This document shows positions 1-8,790 of a stretch of DNA of 37,016 bases, in pieces. The notes beneath the pieces were generated by a model. The model made no database searches. It had not been told where the DNA came from and saw only the letters and a list, made by a program, of their open reading frames with translations. How positions within the stretch are numbered: position 1 is the first letter of the stretch; each line of letters opens with the position of its first letter. Source of the stretch: Lachnospiraceae bacterium (GTDB lineage: Bacteria; Bacillota; Clostridia; Lachnospirales; Lachnospiraceae); contig JAFZOW010000099.1 in the NCBI GenBank assembly GCA_017552715.1, positions 1-37,016 on the forward strand, read 5' to 3'. The position numbers and the translations under genes were made by a program.

Positions 1-636
1 GATGGCGATACGCTCGTTTCTTGCTTCGTTCACATAGTGGGCGCCGCGGCGGGGACAGTTGGGTATACAGAGGGTGTTCACCAGCACCTCCAGCTTTTCG
101 GGATGCTCCACCTTTTCCAGCAGATCCCAGCGGTTGTTCAGATTGTAATCCAGCACCACATACTTGTAATTCCGGGAGATCTCTTCGTTCAGCGTATCGA
201 TGTCCTTGATCTCCTTGCAGGTGGAGCTGTTGTAGGCGAAACGGGGATATTTATTGCGCAGATACTTCTCCAGTACCGGGTTGAAGATCATCACTTCGTT
301 CATCCCGTTATTGGCGCAGTCCATGCAGAAGTTGCAGTAGGGGTCCTCCAGATCCTTCCTGGTGATCTCGGGATTGGTCCAGGTGTAACGGATGGGAACG
401 CCCTTGTCATTCAGGCTCTTTATTACAGCCTTGATATAACCTGCGTCACACTGATCAAAACCGGCAAAACGTCCGCCGGTCCATAAAGAAAGGGGAAACT
501 CCCCAAAGCAGCTGCCGATCTCCACCCCCTCGCGGAACCATTCCGGATACTGCTCCAGCATGGTGATCCAGAACATGTTCAGGGGGTAATTGTACCTGAG
601 TCCCGGCAGATGAAATCTCGCTTTTACTTCTCCCAT
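1..636 (-). CDS. Truncated conserved protein with a cysteine cluster, possibly U32-peptidase-like barrel (C-terminus off window)
   Basis: The reading frame opens at the ATG at 636 and stays open to base 1, giving the first 212 residues of a protein cut by the window edge. It begins 3 bases after the stop of the upstream ABC ATPase gene, and a GAGGAG stretch inside that gene's end serves as ribosome binding site, so it is probably the last visible gene of the export operon. The sequence has no signal peptide or membrane segment. Visible motifs are CNFCMDCANNGMNEV near residue 105 and a C-x3-C-P-R-R-x2-H-Y motif near residue 195, embedded in alternating strands and helices (VVLDYNL, EVLVNTL). 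A Cys/Arg/His arrangement after an LVN strand recalls U32-peptidase-like TIM barrels that may hold a metal or Fe-S centre. That family call is an inference and the function is unknown. Confidence 0.6.
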   Translation of the reverse strand, partial: MGEVKARFHLPGLRYNYPLNMFWITMLEQYPEWFREGVEIGSCFGEFPLSLWTGGRFAGFDQCDAGYIKAVIKSLNDKGVPIRYTWTNPEITRKDLEDPYCNFCMDCANNGMNEVMIFNPVLEKYLRNKYPRFAYNSSTCKEIKDIDTLNEEISRNYKYVVLDYNLNNRWDLLEKVEHPEKLEVLVNTLCIPNCPRRGAHYVNEARNERIAI

Positions 637-639
637 AGT

Positions 640-1665
640 CTACTCCTCGTTGCTCTCGCTTACAGTGCTCTCCGGCTCTGTGCTCTCTTCCGCGGCAGCC
701 TCTTCTTCCGCAGGCTGTTCCTCTTCCGCCTTCTCCTCTTCCGGGCTGGAGATGATGATCTTTCCGTCCTGGAAAGCCACCCGCACCTTGTTGTCGCCCA
801 GGTTCAGGCCCTGAATCATTTCCTGAGGCAGCTGCAGACGCCCCACGCGGTCCAGTACCGCATATTCGTCCTGGGTATCCTCGCTCCTCCAGTCGATCTC
901 GGATTCCTTCAGGCGGTCCTGATAGGCTTCCTTCAGCACACGCTCCGAACTGATCTTACCGTCCCGTATGGCCACCACACGTTTTACCTTTTTGGAAAGG
1001 GCCACATCATGGGTAACGATCAGTATGGTCTGACCGTTGCGGTTCAGTTCGGAAAACACATCAAATATATAATTGGCGGTGCGGTAATCCACACTGCCTG
1101 TAGGCTCGTCGGCCAAAAGGATCTTGGGTGAATTGGCCAGGGCGATGGCTATGGCCACACGCTGCTGTTCACCGCCGGAGAGCATGTTCATGCGGCTCCC
1201 CTTCTTATGTGCCATGCCAACCATCTCCAGCAGTTCCATGGCCTTTTCCTGCTTCTGCTTCAGGGAAGACAGGTACATGGGCATCATCACGTTTTCCAGT
1301 GCGGAAAGGAAGGGCAGCATATTACGGCCGTTGTTCTGCCACACAAAACCGACGGTTTCTCTCTTGTAACGCACCAGCTCGCTCTCCGACATGGTGAAGA
1401 GGTTGCTGCCCGCCACAAAAAGAGCCCCCGCACTGGGCTTATCCAGGCCACCGATCATGTTCAGGAAGGTGGACTTGCCGCTGCCGGAATTTCCGATGAT
1501 GGCCGTAAGCTCACCGCGTTCCACGGTCATGTCCAGACCCTGCAGCGCCAGTACCTCGGTCTCCTTCGTCTTGTAGATCTTGACCAGGTTGTCAGCCCGG
1601 ATCATTATATCACTTTCGGCTTCGGCTGTCTTCTCTTTTACTTCCGCTTCATTCGTCTCCGCCAT
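640..1665 (-). CDS. ABC exporter ATP-binding protein (MacB/LolD type) with AbrB-like C-terminal extension
   Basis: This 341-residue protein is a nucleotide-binding subunit of an FtsX-type ABC system. All motifs are present: Walker [10 protein letters not shown] at 58-66, Q-loop Gln110, signature LSGGEQQ at 162-168, Walker B ILLADEP at 182-188 with catalytic Glu187, and the H-loop His219. The family normally ends near residue 235. Here residues 266-308 add a segment ([11 protein letters not shown], then GKIIISSP) that resembles the swapped-hairpin AbrB/SpoVT fold, followed by a very acidic tail of about 30 residues rich in Glu, Ala and Ser. The gene overlaps the preceding ATPase gene by 17 bases, so the two are probably translated together. 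Two different ATPases beside one permease suggest a heterodimeric ATPase pair. The ATPase call is firm; the AbrB-like call is by eye. Confidence 0.93.
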   Translation of the reverse strand: MAETNEAEVKEKTAEAESDIMIRADNLVKIYKTKETEVLALQGLDMTVERGELTAIIGNSGSGKSTFLNMIGGLDKPSAGALFVAGSNLFTMSESELVRYKRETVGFVWQNNGRNMLPFLSALENVMMPMYLSSLKQKQEKAMELLEMVGMAHKKGSRMNMLSGGEQQRVAIAIALANSPKILLADEPTGSVDYRTANYIFDVFSELNRNGQTILIVTHDVALSKKVKRVVAIRDGKISSERVLKEAYQDRLKESEIDWRSEDTQDEYAVLDRVGRLQLPQEMIQGLNLGDNKVRVAFQDGKIIISSPEEEKAEEEQPAEEEAAAEESTEPESTVSESNEE

Positions 1666-2338
1666 CGATCCTCTCTCCGTTTTCCAGCTCGATCAGGGAA
1701 TCCGCAGCCCCCATCAGACCCACGTCATGGGTGGTCATCAGGATGGAGATCCCTTCTTTCTTGCAAAGCTCCGCAAAGAGTGTTGCCACCCTGGCAGCCA
1801 TGGCACTGTCCAGCTCTGCCGTGGGCTCATCCGCCAGGATCAGTCTGGGCCGGTGGGCCAGGGCCCTGGCAATGGCTACACGCTGCTGCTCACCGCCGCT
1901 CATCTCGGCAGGCATATGGGTCATACGGTTTCCCAGGCCGATGAGCCGCAGGCATTCTTCCACACGCTTATCCCGCTCTTTTCCCGCTTTGATCCCCGCC
2001 ATACGCATGGAAAACTCCACATTCTGAAAGGCGTTCAGGGAGGGGATCAGGGACACAGACTGAAATACAAAGCCCATCTTGGTACGGCGCAGTTCTTCCC
2101 GCTGATAGTCGTTCAGCTCCGCCACATCCTGTCCGTCGATGCGGACCAGGCCTTTGGTAGGCTTATCCAGTGTACAGATGATGTTCAAAAGCGTCGTCTT
2201 ACCGGAACCCGAACGTCCCTTCAGGATCACGAAGGAAGATTCCGGTATCACGGCATTGATATCCTTCAGTGCCCAGAACTCACCGCCGGGCACCGGAAAA
2301 CAGCGCGAAACCCCTTCGACTTCAATGATATTTCCCAT
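1649..2338 (-). CDS. ABC exporter ATP-binding protein (MacB/LolD type)
   Basis: The product has 229 residues, the usual length for a LolD/MacB-type ATPase. It shows Walker A GRSGSGKTT at 41-49, Q-loop Gln93, a signature starting MSGGEQQ at 146, Walker B LILADEP at 166-172 with Glu171, and H-loop His204. An in-frame ATG 36 bases further upstream exists, but the ATG at 2338 is preferred: it follows a GAGAGGA ribosome binding site, begins the conserved MGNIIEVEGV strand, and starts one base after the permease stop codon. It would energise the FtsX-type permease encoded just upstream, together with the second ATPase downstream. The exported or extracted substrate cannot be read from the sequence. 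Confidence 0.95.
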   Translation of the reverse strand: MGNIIEVEGVSRCFPVPGGEFWALKDINAVIPESSFVILKGRSGSGKTTLLNIICTLDKPTKGLVRIDGQDVAELNDYQREELRRTKMGFVFQSVSLIPSLNAFQNVEFSMRMAGIKAGKERDKRVEECLRLIGLGNRMTHMPAEMSGGEQQRVAIARALAHRPRLILADEPTAELDSAMAARVATLFAELCKKEGISILMTTHDVGLMGAADSLIELENGERIDGGDE

Positions 2339-2339
2339 C

Positions 2340-5141
2340 TTATTCCTCTCCCAGCTTAAGGGCCTTGGCCACATTCATCTTAAAGAGCATCACCGTAAGT
2401 ACCGCCAGACAGGTGACCATCACAAGAGCGATAACGATGATCAGCCGGATCAGATCCGTAGGATCGCTGATGAGCTCCAGCGGAAGCAGCTGCTCGGCGG
2501 AAGCGTACACCTTCTGCAGTATGGGCACGAAGAGCACCGAGGTGAGCTTGCCTATGCCGAAGCCCGCCAGTACCGAAAGTCCGCCGCAGAAGAACTGCTC
2601 TAAAGCCAGCATGCCGAAGAGCTCTCCCTTATGGAAACCGGAGGCCCGCAGCACACCGAAGACCAGCTCCCTCTCCTTCAGAGCCATGATCCAGTAGATC
2701 AGATAACCCACGCCGCAGAGCAGCAGGGTCACCACAAAGCCCAGGGTCAGCACACCGTTGGTACCCTGCAGCAGGGGATCCGTCTGGGCCTCCAGCAGAT
2801 CCACGTCACGGTTTACGTATTTCGTCAGCCGCAGGTCGTAGGTCTTGGTCCACTCATAGATCTCCTCTTCCGTGGTCCCTTCCTTCAGACCGATCATCAC
2901 CTCGTAGGGGAGGTCTCCGATCTTGTCCTTTACGTATTCAAAATGACTTACCATCAGATAATTGCTCTGGGTATCCACGGAACCGTCGGGCTGCTGCACC
3001 GTTACCTCGGCGGCATAGCCGGGCCAGTAATCGAAGAAATCAACGATCACGCCGTACGCGCTTCTGCCGTTATCCCTTTTATAGCTGATGGAATCCCCGG
3101 CCTTAAAGCCCAGCTTATCCCGGAAATTGGAAGAGACCAGCAGTCCGTCCTCCTTCACCGCCAGCTCATTCAGCAGTTCATAGTAGTGCTTTCCGTTCAG
3201 GGACTTATCCACCCAGGTCAGCTGTCCGTATTCCTTCGTATTGATGCCCAGAAGGGTCACCGTGGTCTTGCCGTCCTTGCCTCCCGCCACTTCGATGTTC
3301 TTCAGGTTATAAACCTTGGTGTAGGCCTGAATGAAGGGGGCGGTGATATATTTCCCCGCATCCGGCTCGATGAACACACCGGTACGGGCACCGTTACGGT
3401 CGATGACCTCGGTCCAGACTTCCTTCAGCTGCAGGTCGCAGCCATCGATATAATCCTTGTTCCGCACCGCATTCTCCACGATGGTACGGGCCACGGTGGA
3501 ATGGAACATACCCAGGGATACCGTCATGATCAGGAAGAGCATGATGAGCTGCTGCTTGCGGCCGTTCTTCACGTTCTCCATGAAGGCGATAAAGCTTGAG
3601 GGCTTCCAGAGCCGTTTTCCAAGAGTATAGACCAGCTTCAGCACCAGGGGCTGCAGGCGCAGAAAGAGCAGGCCCATACCCACGATCATCAGGGAAGAAG
3701 AAAGGTAGAGCAGCGGATCCATGGCCTTGTTGTTCAGCACACTCTCCGCCATATCCTGCGAGGTCCTGTGGAAGCTGTAGTAGCCGTATGCGGCTATCCC
3801 GATGCAGATCACATCCAGGAAGAGCAGCTCCCAGAGCCGTTTCTTATTCAGAGCCTTCTGCTGCTTCAGGTTTACGATGGAGACCCGGCTGTGCTTGATG
3901 GCCGGGATCGTAAGGCAGATCAGCCCCGTTCCCGCCGCTGCCAGCACATACATGGCAGCGCGCTTGTCAAAGCTGACTTTGAGGGGCTCGCTGAAATCGA
4001 AGATCAGGAAATTCCGGGTGGACCCCAGCAGCCTGGCCAGGACCATGCCCAGAGGGATACCAAGGAGTATGCCCAGGGCGCTCAATACCAGTCCCTGATA
4101 CAGATAGAGCAGAAAGATCTGCAGACGGGAGCTGCCGCGGCTCTTGATGACCGAGATCTCGTTACGCTCCATCTCGTACATCTGACCGGAGATCATCAGA
4201 AGGAAAGCCGCCAGCATGATGAGCACCGGGATCTGCAGTATGGTGAGGGTTGCGCTGATACGGGAATTCTTGTTCTTATAATTCTTCAACACCTCCAGCA
4301 GGGGAGGATCGTCGATAACGTTCCTGTAGTTACCCACATGAGCGTAGTACTCCGTCTTCTGCTCCAGCTGATCCACGTCATCCGCCTTGATGTCTTCATA
4401 CTCAAACATAACCGTATAACGGCAGACCAGGGAAAACTTGCCGGACTTTTCTCCCGTGAAGGTGCTGCGGAAGAGCTCCGGGTTCATGAGGCAGAGGTCG
4501 TCGAACTCCGACTCCTTCTCATTCCAGTACAGATCCCCGGCGGATTTGGGCTGGAACACACCTACGATATTGAAACGTATGGGATCCCCTTCGAAGGTCC
4601 TGAGGTTGTCGTAGACCATGGTCTCGCCCACCAGATAACCCTGCTTCGTCATGCACTTCTGGCTGATCACCACCTCGAAGGCTCCGTCGTCGGTCCGGCC
4701 GAATTCGCTGTACATGCGGCCGTTCACGATATCGATATGCTCCTCCAGGTCACTCTTGTAACCCAGACGGGCGGAAAGCTCGTTGGCATCGTTACGTTCA
4801 TATTCGGAATGGATCTGACTCCCGGTGATGTTATAAAGATAAATAGTATCTTTTTCCGTGACCCCCAGATCGGGACAGATGGTGGGGATAAAGCTCTCCA
4901 TAGCCAGGATGGATTTCCCTCCCGCTTCCTTTTTGGTAGAGATGGCCAGGGACATCTGCGTTGGCCAGACGCCTTTGGAGCTCAGATAATGGTCGAACTC
5001 GTCCGTGAGCATACGGTTGTATGCCGCGGACTGATAAAGGGGAAAACTCACTGCCGTTGCCACCAGAAGAATACAGCCCAGCAGCAGGCTTAAGTTCATC
5101 CATTTCTTATGCCACATTTTCTGCAGCATTATTCCCAGCAT
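2340..5141 (-). CDS. FtsX-type ABC permease, 10 predicted TM segments
   Basis: This 933-residue membrane protein has the layout of a full-length type VII (FtsX/MacB-superfamily) permease. One TM helix lies at 17-39, then a large extracytoplasmic domain (about 40-295), six TM segments between about 300 and 550, a second extracytoplasmic domain (about 555-785) and three TM helices before the C-terminus. The segment around 326-340 (ERNEISVIKSRGSS) and its counterpart before the C-terminal helices (KERELVFGVLRASG) are the cytoplasmic coupling stretches typical of FtsX domains, so the protein carries two FtsX repeats. The gene overlaps the upstream adaptor gene by 13 bases and has an AGAGGGG ribosome binding site. 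A single 10-TM permease with two ATPases matches the stoichiometry of BceAB-like complexes; the adaptors upstream suggest transport to or across the cell wall. Confidence 0.9.
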   Translation of the reverse strand: MLGIMLQKMWHKKWMNLSLLLGCILLVATAVSFPLYQSAAYNRMLTDEFDHYLSSKGVWPTQMSLAISTKKEAGGKSILAMESFIPTICPDLGVTEKDTIYLYNITGSQIHSEYERNDANELSARLGYKSDLEEHIDIVNGRMYSEFGRTDDGAFEVVISQKCMTKQGYLVGETMVYDNLRTFEGDPIRFNIVGVFQPKSAGDLYWNEKESEFDDLCLMNPELFRSTFTGEKSGKFSLVCRYTVMFEYEDIKADDVDQLEQKTEYYAHVGNYRNVIDDPPLLEVLKNYKNKNSRISATLTILQIPVLIMLAAFLLMISGQMYEMERNEISVIKSRGSSRLQIFLLYLYQGLVLSALGILLGIPLGMVLARLLGSTRNFLIFDFSEPLKVSFDKRAAMYVLAAAGTGLICLTIPAIKHSRVSIVNLKQQKALNKKRLWELLFLDVICIGIAAYGYYSFHRTSQDMAESVLNNKAMDPLLYLSSSLMIVGMGLLFLRLQPLVLKLVYTLGKRLWKPSSFIAFMENVKNGRKQQLIMLFLIMTVSLGMFHSTVARTIVENAVRNKDYIDGCDLQLKEVWTEVIDRNGARTGVFIEPDAGKYITAPFIQAYTKVYNLKNIEVAGGKDGKTTVTLLGINTKEYGQLTWVDKSLNGKHYYELLNELAVKEDGLLVSSNFRDKLGFKAGDSISYKRDNGRSAYGVIVDFFDYWPGYAAEVTVQQPDGSVDTQSNYLMVSHFEYVKDKIGDLPYEVMIGLKEGTTEEEIYEWTKTYDLRLTKYVNRDVDLLEAQTDPLLQGTNGVLTLGFVVTLLLCGVGYLIYWIMALKERELVFGVLRASGFHKGELFGMLALEQFFCGGLSVLAGFGIGKLTSVLFVPILQKVYASAEQLLPLELISDPTDLIRLIIVIALVMVTCLAVLTVMLFKMNVAKALKLGEE

Positions 5142-7288
5142 ATACGCATCCCCTCTGAAAGACCGGTGATCACCCAGTAGTTTTCCGAATCGGAGCCGCC
5201 GGGCACAAAGGCCTGGGTGCGCCGGGCTCCGTTATCCTCTATCACAGTTACATAGGTGGTCCCGCTCACGTCCTTTACGGCACGCTTCGGAACCAGCAGT
5301 ACATCGTTTACCACTCGCAGCTCGGCCTTTACACCCACGCGGCTGATGCTCCACCAGCCCTGGGTATTCTGGCTGCTGCCCGCGATCTCGGAAGCCACCT
5401 CCAGGGGAAGCTTCACCACCGCGTAACCGGACTGCAGGCTCTTGTCCAGCATCAGGGGATTTACCGTGGCCACCGTGCTTTCCACGGTCTTCTCCTGTCC
5501 CGCATCATCCTTATAGGTCACCGTTACCGTTGTACCGTAGGAAAGCTTGCCGTTCTCGTCCTCCACCATCACAAAACAGGACTGGGCATCCGCCAGCCGT
5601 CCGATGACAAAATTGGGATCCAGAAGTTCTCCGGCTTTCTTATCGGTGATCTCGGTGATGATACCGTCGTACTCGGCGGTGATCTCGCTTAAGGCCGCAT
5701 CGCTCTGCATCTTGTTCAGACTCTCCTGCTTGTCTTCCAGCTGGCGTCTGGCATTTTTGATCAGATACTTGTTATCCTCTTCCCCGTCCTCGATCCAGAA
5801 AGCGATCTGTTCGTTCAGGCGCTGGATCTCCCTCTGGGTGCGGGCGATGTCCACACCGTCCGTGACCACATGCACCCTGGCGATGACCTGACCGGCCTGT
5901 ACCTGTTCGTAACGGCTGACACAGATCTCATCCAGATAAACGGTACCGTTCTCCACGGGATTGATCACGCGTTTTGCGGAAGGGTAGAAGAGAAAGCCGC
6001 TGGCGGAAAAATCACTGAATACTCTTCCCTTTGCCAGGACCGCTTCACTGGCTCCTCCCCCGGGCTTGAACTCGGCTTTGATCACATCTCCGGCATTCAG
6101 TCCCGAAAGGATCTCGGTATACTGTCCGTCCGAGATGCCGCATACCACGGTATGCTCCACAAAGGAATCCCCTTCAAAGAGATATACATAATCCTCGCCG
6201 CCTTCGTGGATGATGGTGCTCTTGGGAACCGCCAGTACATTCGCTTTATGTTCCTTCTCCATCACGATGGTGGCAAAGGTCCCGAATCCGATCTCATCGG
6301 CACCCTCAAGGATGGAAAAGCTGCTGTATACCTTTCCGTTCTTCTCATCCAGGCGTTCGTGCTCTTCGGGGCTCATGCTCTCGTACTGCACTTCATAACG
6401 CTTGCCGTTGATGAGGGCATACACATCCTCCGCCTTGTTCACCTCGGAGCTGCTGATGTAATCGCAGCGCAGCTGTTTAACGGAGGTATCACCCAGAGCC
6501 ATGCTGACGGTGTTCTCTCCGATCCAGTCCCCGGCGTAATAGAAATCGGCGCCATAGTTGTAACGGTTCACAAAGCCCAGAGCCACCACCACACCGGAGC
6601 GTCCCGCCGTGAGCATCTTACCGTTCTTCTGACGGTTCAGCTCATCCAGCACCTGTATCGCTCTGGAATGATCCAGTTCGTAAAGCTCGGCGCTCTGTTT
6701 TGCGTTAAGCTCCGCACGCTGAAGTGCAAGGGATGCACGCTCGGAGGCCGTGTGATAAGAGTTATATTTCGCCTGCCACTTATCATGAGGGGAGGGGTCG
6801 TTCTCTCCCGGTTCCTGGGTCCGGACCAGATCCAGCAGCTCCACGCTTTCCAGATATTCCTTCTCCGCTTTATCCACAGCTTCCTTCTGCTGTTCTTCCT
6901 CGTCCACCCGGTCTTCTTCCATCTCGGTGATACGCTTGGCCTGGGCTTCGATCTGCTTGTCCAGATCCCCGGAATCACCGCTGATCAGGACCTCTCCCTC
7001 TTCCACTTCCTCCCCGGGAGTCTTTTCGTAAGCCAAGAAGGTCATACCCACTTCCGTTACACATTCCGAAAGGGCCGGGCAGCAGACTGCCGAAAGGATC
7101 ATGTAATCGTACATGTCCCTGTACTCTGCCACGGTGCTGCTGACCGCCACGCTGACGGGATCCAGGAGCACCACTTCCTCCGCCTCGGATACCTTCTTGC
7201 CGCAGGCAGACTGAAGCAGAAGGCAGCCCATGCTGAGACCTGTCAGAAGGATACGGGATATTCTGTTTTCTCTTTTCCCTCTGCTCAT
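5129..7288 (-). CDS. HlyD/MacA-like adaptor lipoprotein with two tandem adaptor units
   Basis: The 719-residue product starts with a basic, hydrophobic signal sequence ending LLQSACGKK, a plausible but imperfect lipobox with Cys29. Two adaptor-like units follow. The first (about 40-425) contains a lipoyl-like strand pair (PGEEVEEGEVLISG), a long coiled-coil hairpin at about 108-220, and beta-barrel segments ending ILSGLNAGDVIKAEF. The second (about 430-719) repeats the pattern: EQVQAGQVIARV, a shorter coiled coil near 485-540, a beta-barrel, and a closing ITGLSEGM. Family members normally have one unit and 350-450 residues, so this looks like an internal duplication or fusion. The gene shares an ATGA overlap with the upstream adaptor gene and overlaps the permease gene downstream. 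Its likely role is to bridge the FtsX permease and the cell-envelope substrate. Confidence 0.85.
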   Translation of the reverse strand: MSRGKRENRISRILLTGLSMGCLLLQSACGKKVSEAEEVVLLDPVSVAVSSTVAEYRDMYDYMILSAVCCPALSECVTEVGMTFLAYEKTPGEEVEEGEVLISGDSGDLDKQIEAQAKRITEMEEDRVDEEEQQKEAVDKAEKEYLESVELLDLVRTQEPGENDPSPHDKWQAKYNSYHTASERASLALQRAELNAKQSAELYELDHSRAIQVLDELNRQKNGKMLTAGRSGVVVALGFVNRYNYGADFYYAGDWIGENTVSMALGDTSVKQLRCDYISSSEVNKAEDVYALINGKRYEVQYESMSPEEHERLDEKNGKVYSSFSILEGADEIGFGTFATIVMEKEHKANVLAVPKSTIIHEGGEDYVYLFEGDSFVEHTVVCGISDGQYTEILSGLNAGDVIKAEFKPGGGASEAVLAKGRVFSDFSASGFLFYPSAKRVINPVENGTVYLDEICVSRYEQVQAGQVIARVHVVTDGVDIARTQREIQRLNEQIAFWIEDGEEDNKYLIKNARRQLEDKQESLNKMQSDAALSEITAEYDGIITEITDKKAGELLDPNFVIGRLADAQSCFVMVEDENGKLSYGTTVTVTYKDDAGQEKTVESTVATVNPLMLDKSLQSGYAVVKLPLEVASEIAGSSQNTQGWWSISRVGVKAELRVVNDVLLVPKRAVKDVSGTTYVTVIEDNGARRTQAFVPGGSDSENYWVITGLSEGMRICWE

Positions 7289-8451
7289 CCTCTGCGAATC
7301 ACCTTATCTCCTTCCTGCAGGCCGGAGGTGATCTCGGTCACTCCGTCCCCGTGCAGGCCTATCTCTACCCATACCACGATACGCAGGCCTTCCGCACCCA
7401 CGGTATAGACGTAATACTTTTCTCCCGCATTGTGGATACATTCGTTCGGCAGATAAAGGGCATCATCCTTCTTTGCCGTCACAACGGTCATATCCCCTTT
7501 GTCTTCCACCTCCAGGCCTTCGATATTATCGCCCCGTTTGATGGAGAAATACTGCTTATCCCCCCACTGATCCCGGTCACGGGGAACCAGCTCGTATTCG
7601 CCCCGGCCGTTACCGAACATCACCGTCATGGAATAGCTTTCCGCGGTCAGATAGGGGACCAGATCCTTCGCTTCGCATTCAAAATAGCCTTCCTGATCAT
7701 CCACCACCGTCATGATGCACTGCTCCACATTGCTGGTGCTGCCGATGAGGCCCTTTTCCACACGGCTCACCTTGCCGTCAAAATCCGCATAGATACGGCT
7801 GGAAGCCAGCTGTCCCCGGAGGACACCCAGCTTTTTCTGATCGAACTCAATGGAATCGTTGATGCTGTTACGACGCTGTTGGTTCTGTATCTTCAGTTTT
7901 TTGATGGAGTATTCGTACTCGGCAAAGTCCGATTCCTCCTTGAGCTTCTTACGCTCCTCGTAGGCATCGTCTTCTTCGCCGTCGTAGCGCTCGGGAGGCA
8001 TCTTGGGCCCCATGACATAAGAAAGATACATGCTTTCGATATCGATGGCTTCCTGTTCATCGATGTAACCCAGCTGCAGCTGGTTACGTTCGATGCGGTA
8101 TTCCAGTTCATCGATCTGGTCTTCGATATTCCCTACGGAAAGCTCTGCCAGCAGATCACCCCGCTTTACGATATCACCTTCCTGCACGCAGATCCTGCGG
8201 ATCTGCTTACCGCTCACAGGGAAGTAAACCTCCTGCTCCGCATTCTTACGGTAGATGCAGCGCAGGCTGGCCGTCTCTTCGATACTGCCCCGCATGCATT
8301 CCGTCAGGCTGTATTCGGCGGCTTCGTCCCCGCCCTCCAACACTACGGGAGGTGCTTCCGCTTCGCTTTTTCCGCAACCAAACAAAAGCGTTGCCAGGAG
8401 CAGCGCCGTAAGCCTGTTCTCTATATGCGTACCTGATTTTTTTATTCGCAT
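7285..8451 (-). CDS. HlyD/MacA-like efflux adaptor lipoprotein
   Basis: The 388-residue product has a clear lipoprotein signal peptide: LTALLLATLLFGC with a good lipobox (LFGC, Cys26). A lipoyl-half motif (VQEGDIVKRGDLLAEL, near residue 95) is followed by a charged coiled-coil hairpin of about 110 residues rich in Glu, Lys and Gln (about 108-225), then beta-barrel and membrane-proximal segments ending ITSGLQEGDKVIRRG. This order is typical of periplasmic-adaptor-like proteins, which in Gram-positive bacteria act outside the membrane with MacB/FtsX permeases. It is the first gene of the export operon; the next gene overlaps its stop codon. Its ATG follows AAGGAAATT. Together with the double-unit paralogue it gives the exporter three adaptor units. 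Confidence 0.88.
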   Translation of the reverse strand: MRIKKSGTHIENRLTALLLATLLFGCGKSEAEAPPVVLEGGDEAAEYSLTECMRGSIEETASLRCIYRKNAEQEVYFPVSGKQIRRICVQEGDIVKRGDLLAELSVGNIEDQIDELEYRIERNQLQLGYIDEQEAIDIESMYLSYVMGPKMPPERYDGEEDDAYEERKKLKEESDFAEYEYSIKKLKIQNQQRRNSINDSIEFDQKKLGVLRGQLASSRIYADFDGKVSRVEKGLIGSTSNVEQCIMTVVDDQEGYFECEAKDLVPYLTAESYSMTVMFGNGRGEYELVPRDRDQWGDKQYFSIKRGDNIEGLEVEDKGDMTVVTAKKDDALYLPNECIHNAGEKYYVYTVGAEGLRIVVWVEIGLHGDGVTEITSGLQEGDKVIRRG

Positions 8452-8481
8452 AATTTCCTTATGTTAACCTTCCAAAGTCCT

Positions 8482-8510
8482 ATTTTACCCCGAACAGCGC
8501 AAAATAGCAA
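8482..8510 (-). promoter_or_regulatory. Candidate promoter for the export operon (proximal)
   Basis: On the minus strand a TTGCTA box (8510-8505) and a TAAAAT box (8487-8482) are separated by 17 bases, about 30 bases upstream of the first adaptor gene's ATG. The -35 match is moderate (4 of 6) and the -10 match good (5 of 6). It competes with the distal candidate at 8548-8575. Confidence 0.4.
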
Positions 8511-8547
8511 TCCTTTTTATAGAGGATCAGAAAAAAAGAACAGATAA

Positions 8548-8575
8548 ATTACACCGGAAAATATGATTTTGTCCA
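8548..8575 (-). promoter_or_regulatory. Candidate promoter for the export operon (distal)
   Basis: On the minus strand TGGACA (8575-8570) and TGTAAT (8553-8548) lie 16 bases apart, each one base from consensus. It would give a 5' leader of about 90 bases before the adaptor ATG at 8451 and sits back to back with the plus-strand promoter at 8591. Confidence 0.45.
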
Positions 8576-8590
8576 AGTAGCAAATAACTC

Positions 8591-8619
8591 TTGACGCACT
8601 TGCACCCATGATGTATCAT
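8591..8619 (+). promoter_or_regulatory. Promoter for the Rpn-family nuclease gene
   Basis: TTGACG (8591-8596) and TATCAT (8614-8619) are separated by exactly 17 bases, both one base from the sigma-A consensus. The predicted transcript starts near 8626, leaving a leader of about 165 bases before the ATG at 8791. It is divergent from the export-operon promoters. Confidence 0.65.
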
Positions 8620-8790
8620 ATGTATCACATTGTGAATTCCCTGTACCGCCGAGATCCCAGGTGCGGTACATCCAAGCCGGCATTTCGCCGCTGATTCACT
8701 GAACAAAGCATAAAGCGCGGTCTGAAAGGCTGTGAATTCTGTCTTGTGATCACTCCTTTTATTCCGCCACCACTCGAAAGGAGAATGCTT
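8620..8790 (+). other. Long 5' leader of the Rpn gene with a small hairpin
   Basis: No gene is seen between the promoter and the start codon. The leader holds an inverted repeat GTACCGC (8643-8649) / GCGGTAC (8663-8669) with a 13-base loop, and the word TGTGAATTC occurs twice (near 8631 and 8730). No known riboswitch or T-box is recognised. The Shine-Dalgarno AGGAG lies at 8779-8783. The whole gap between the two start codons (8452-8790, 339 bases) contains only these divergent promoters and this leader. Confidence 0.4.

Noticed and set aside
2339-2374. Upstream start for the second ATPase, adding 12 residues
   Set aside because: The extension has no family similarity and lies within the permease coding end; the ATG at 2338 has the ribosome binding site.
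5870-7408. Plus-strand open frame of 512 codons opposite the double adaptor gene
   Set aside because: There is no domain, no start signal, and full overlap with a convincing adaptor lipoprotein gene.
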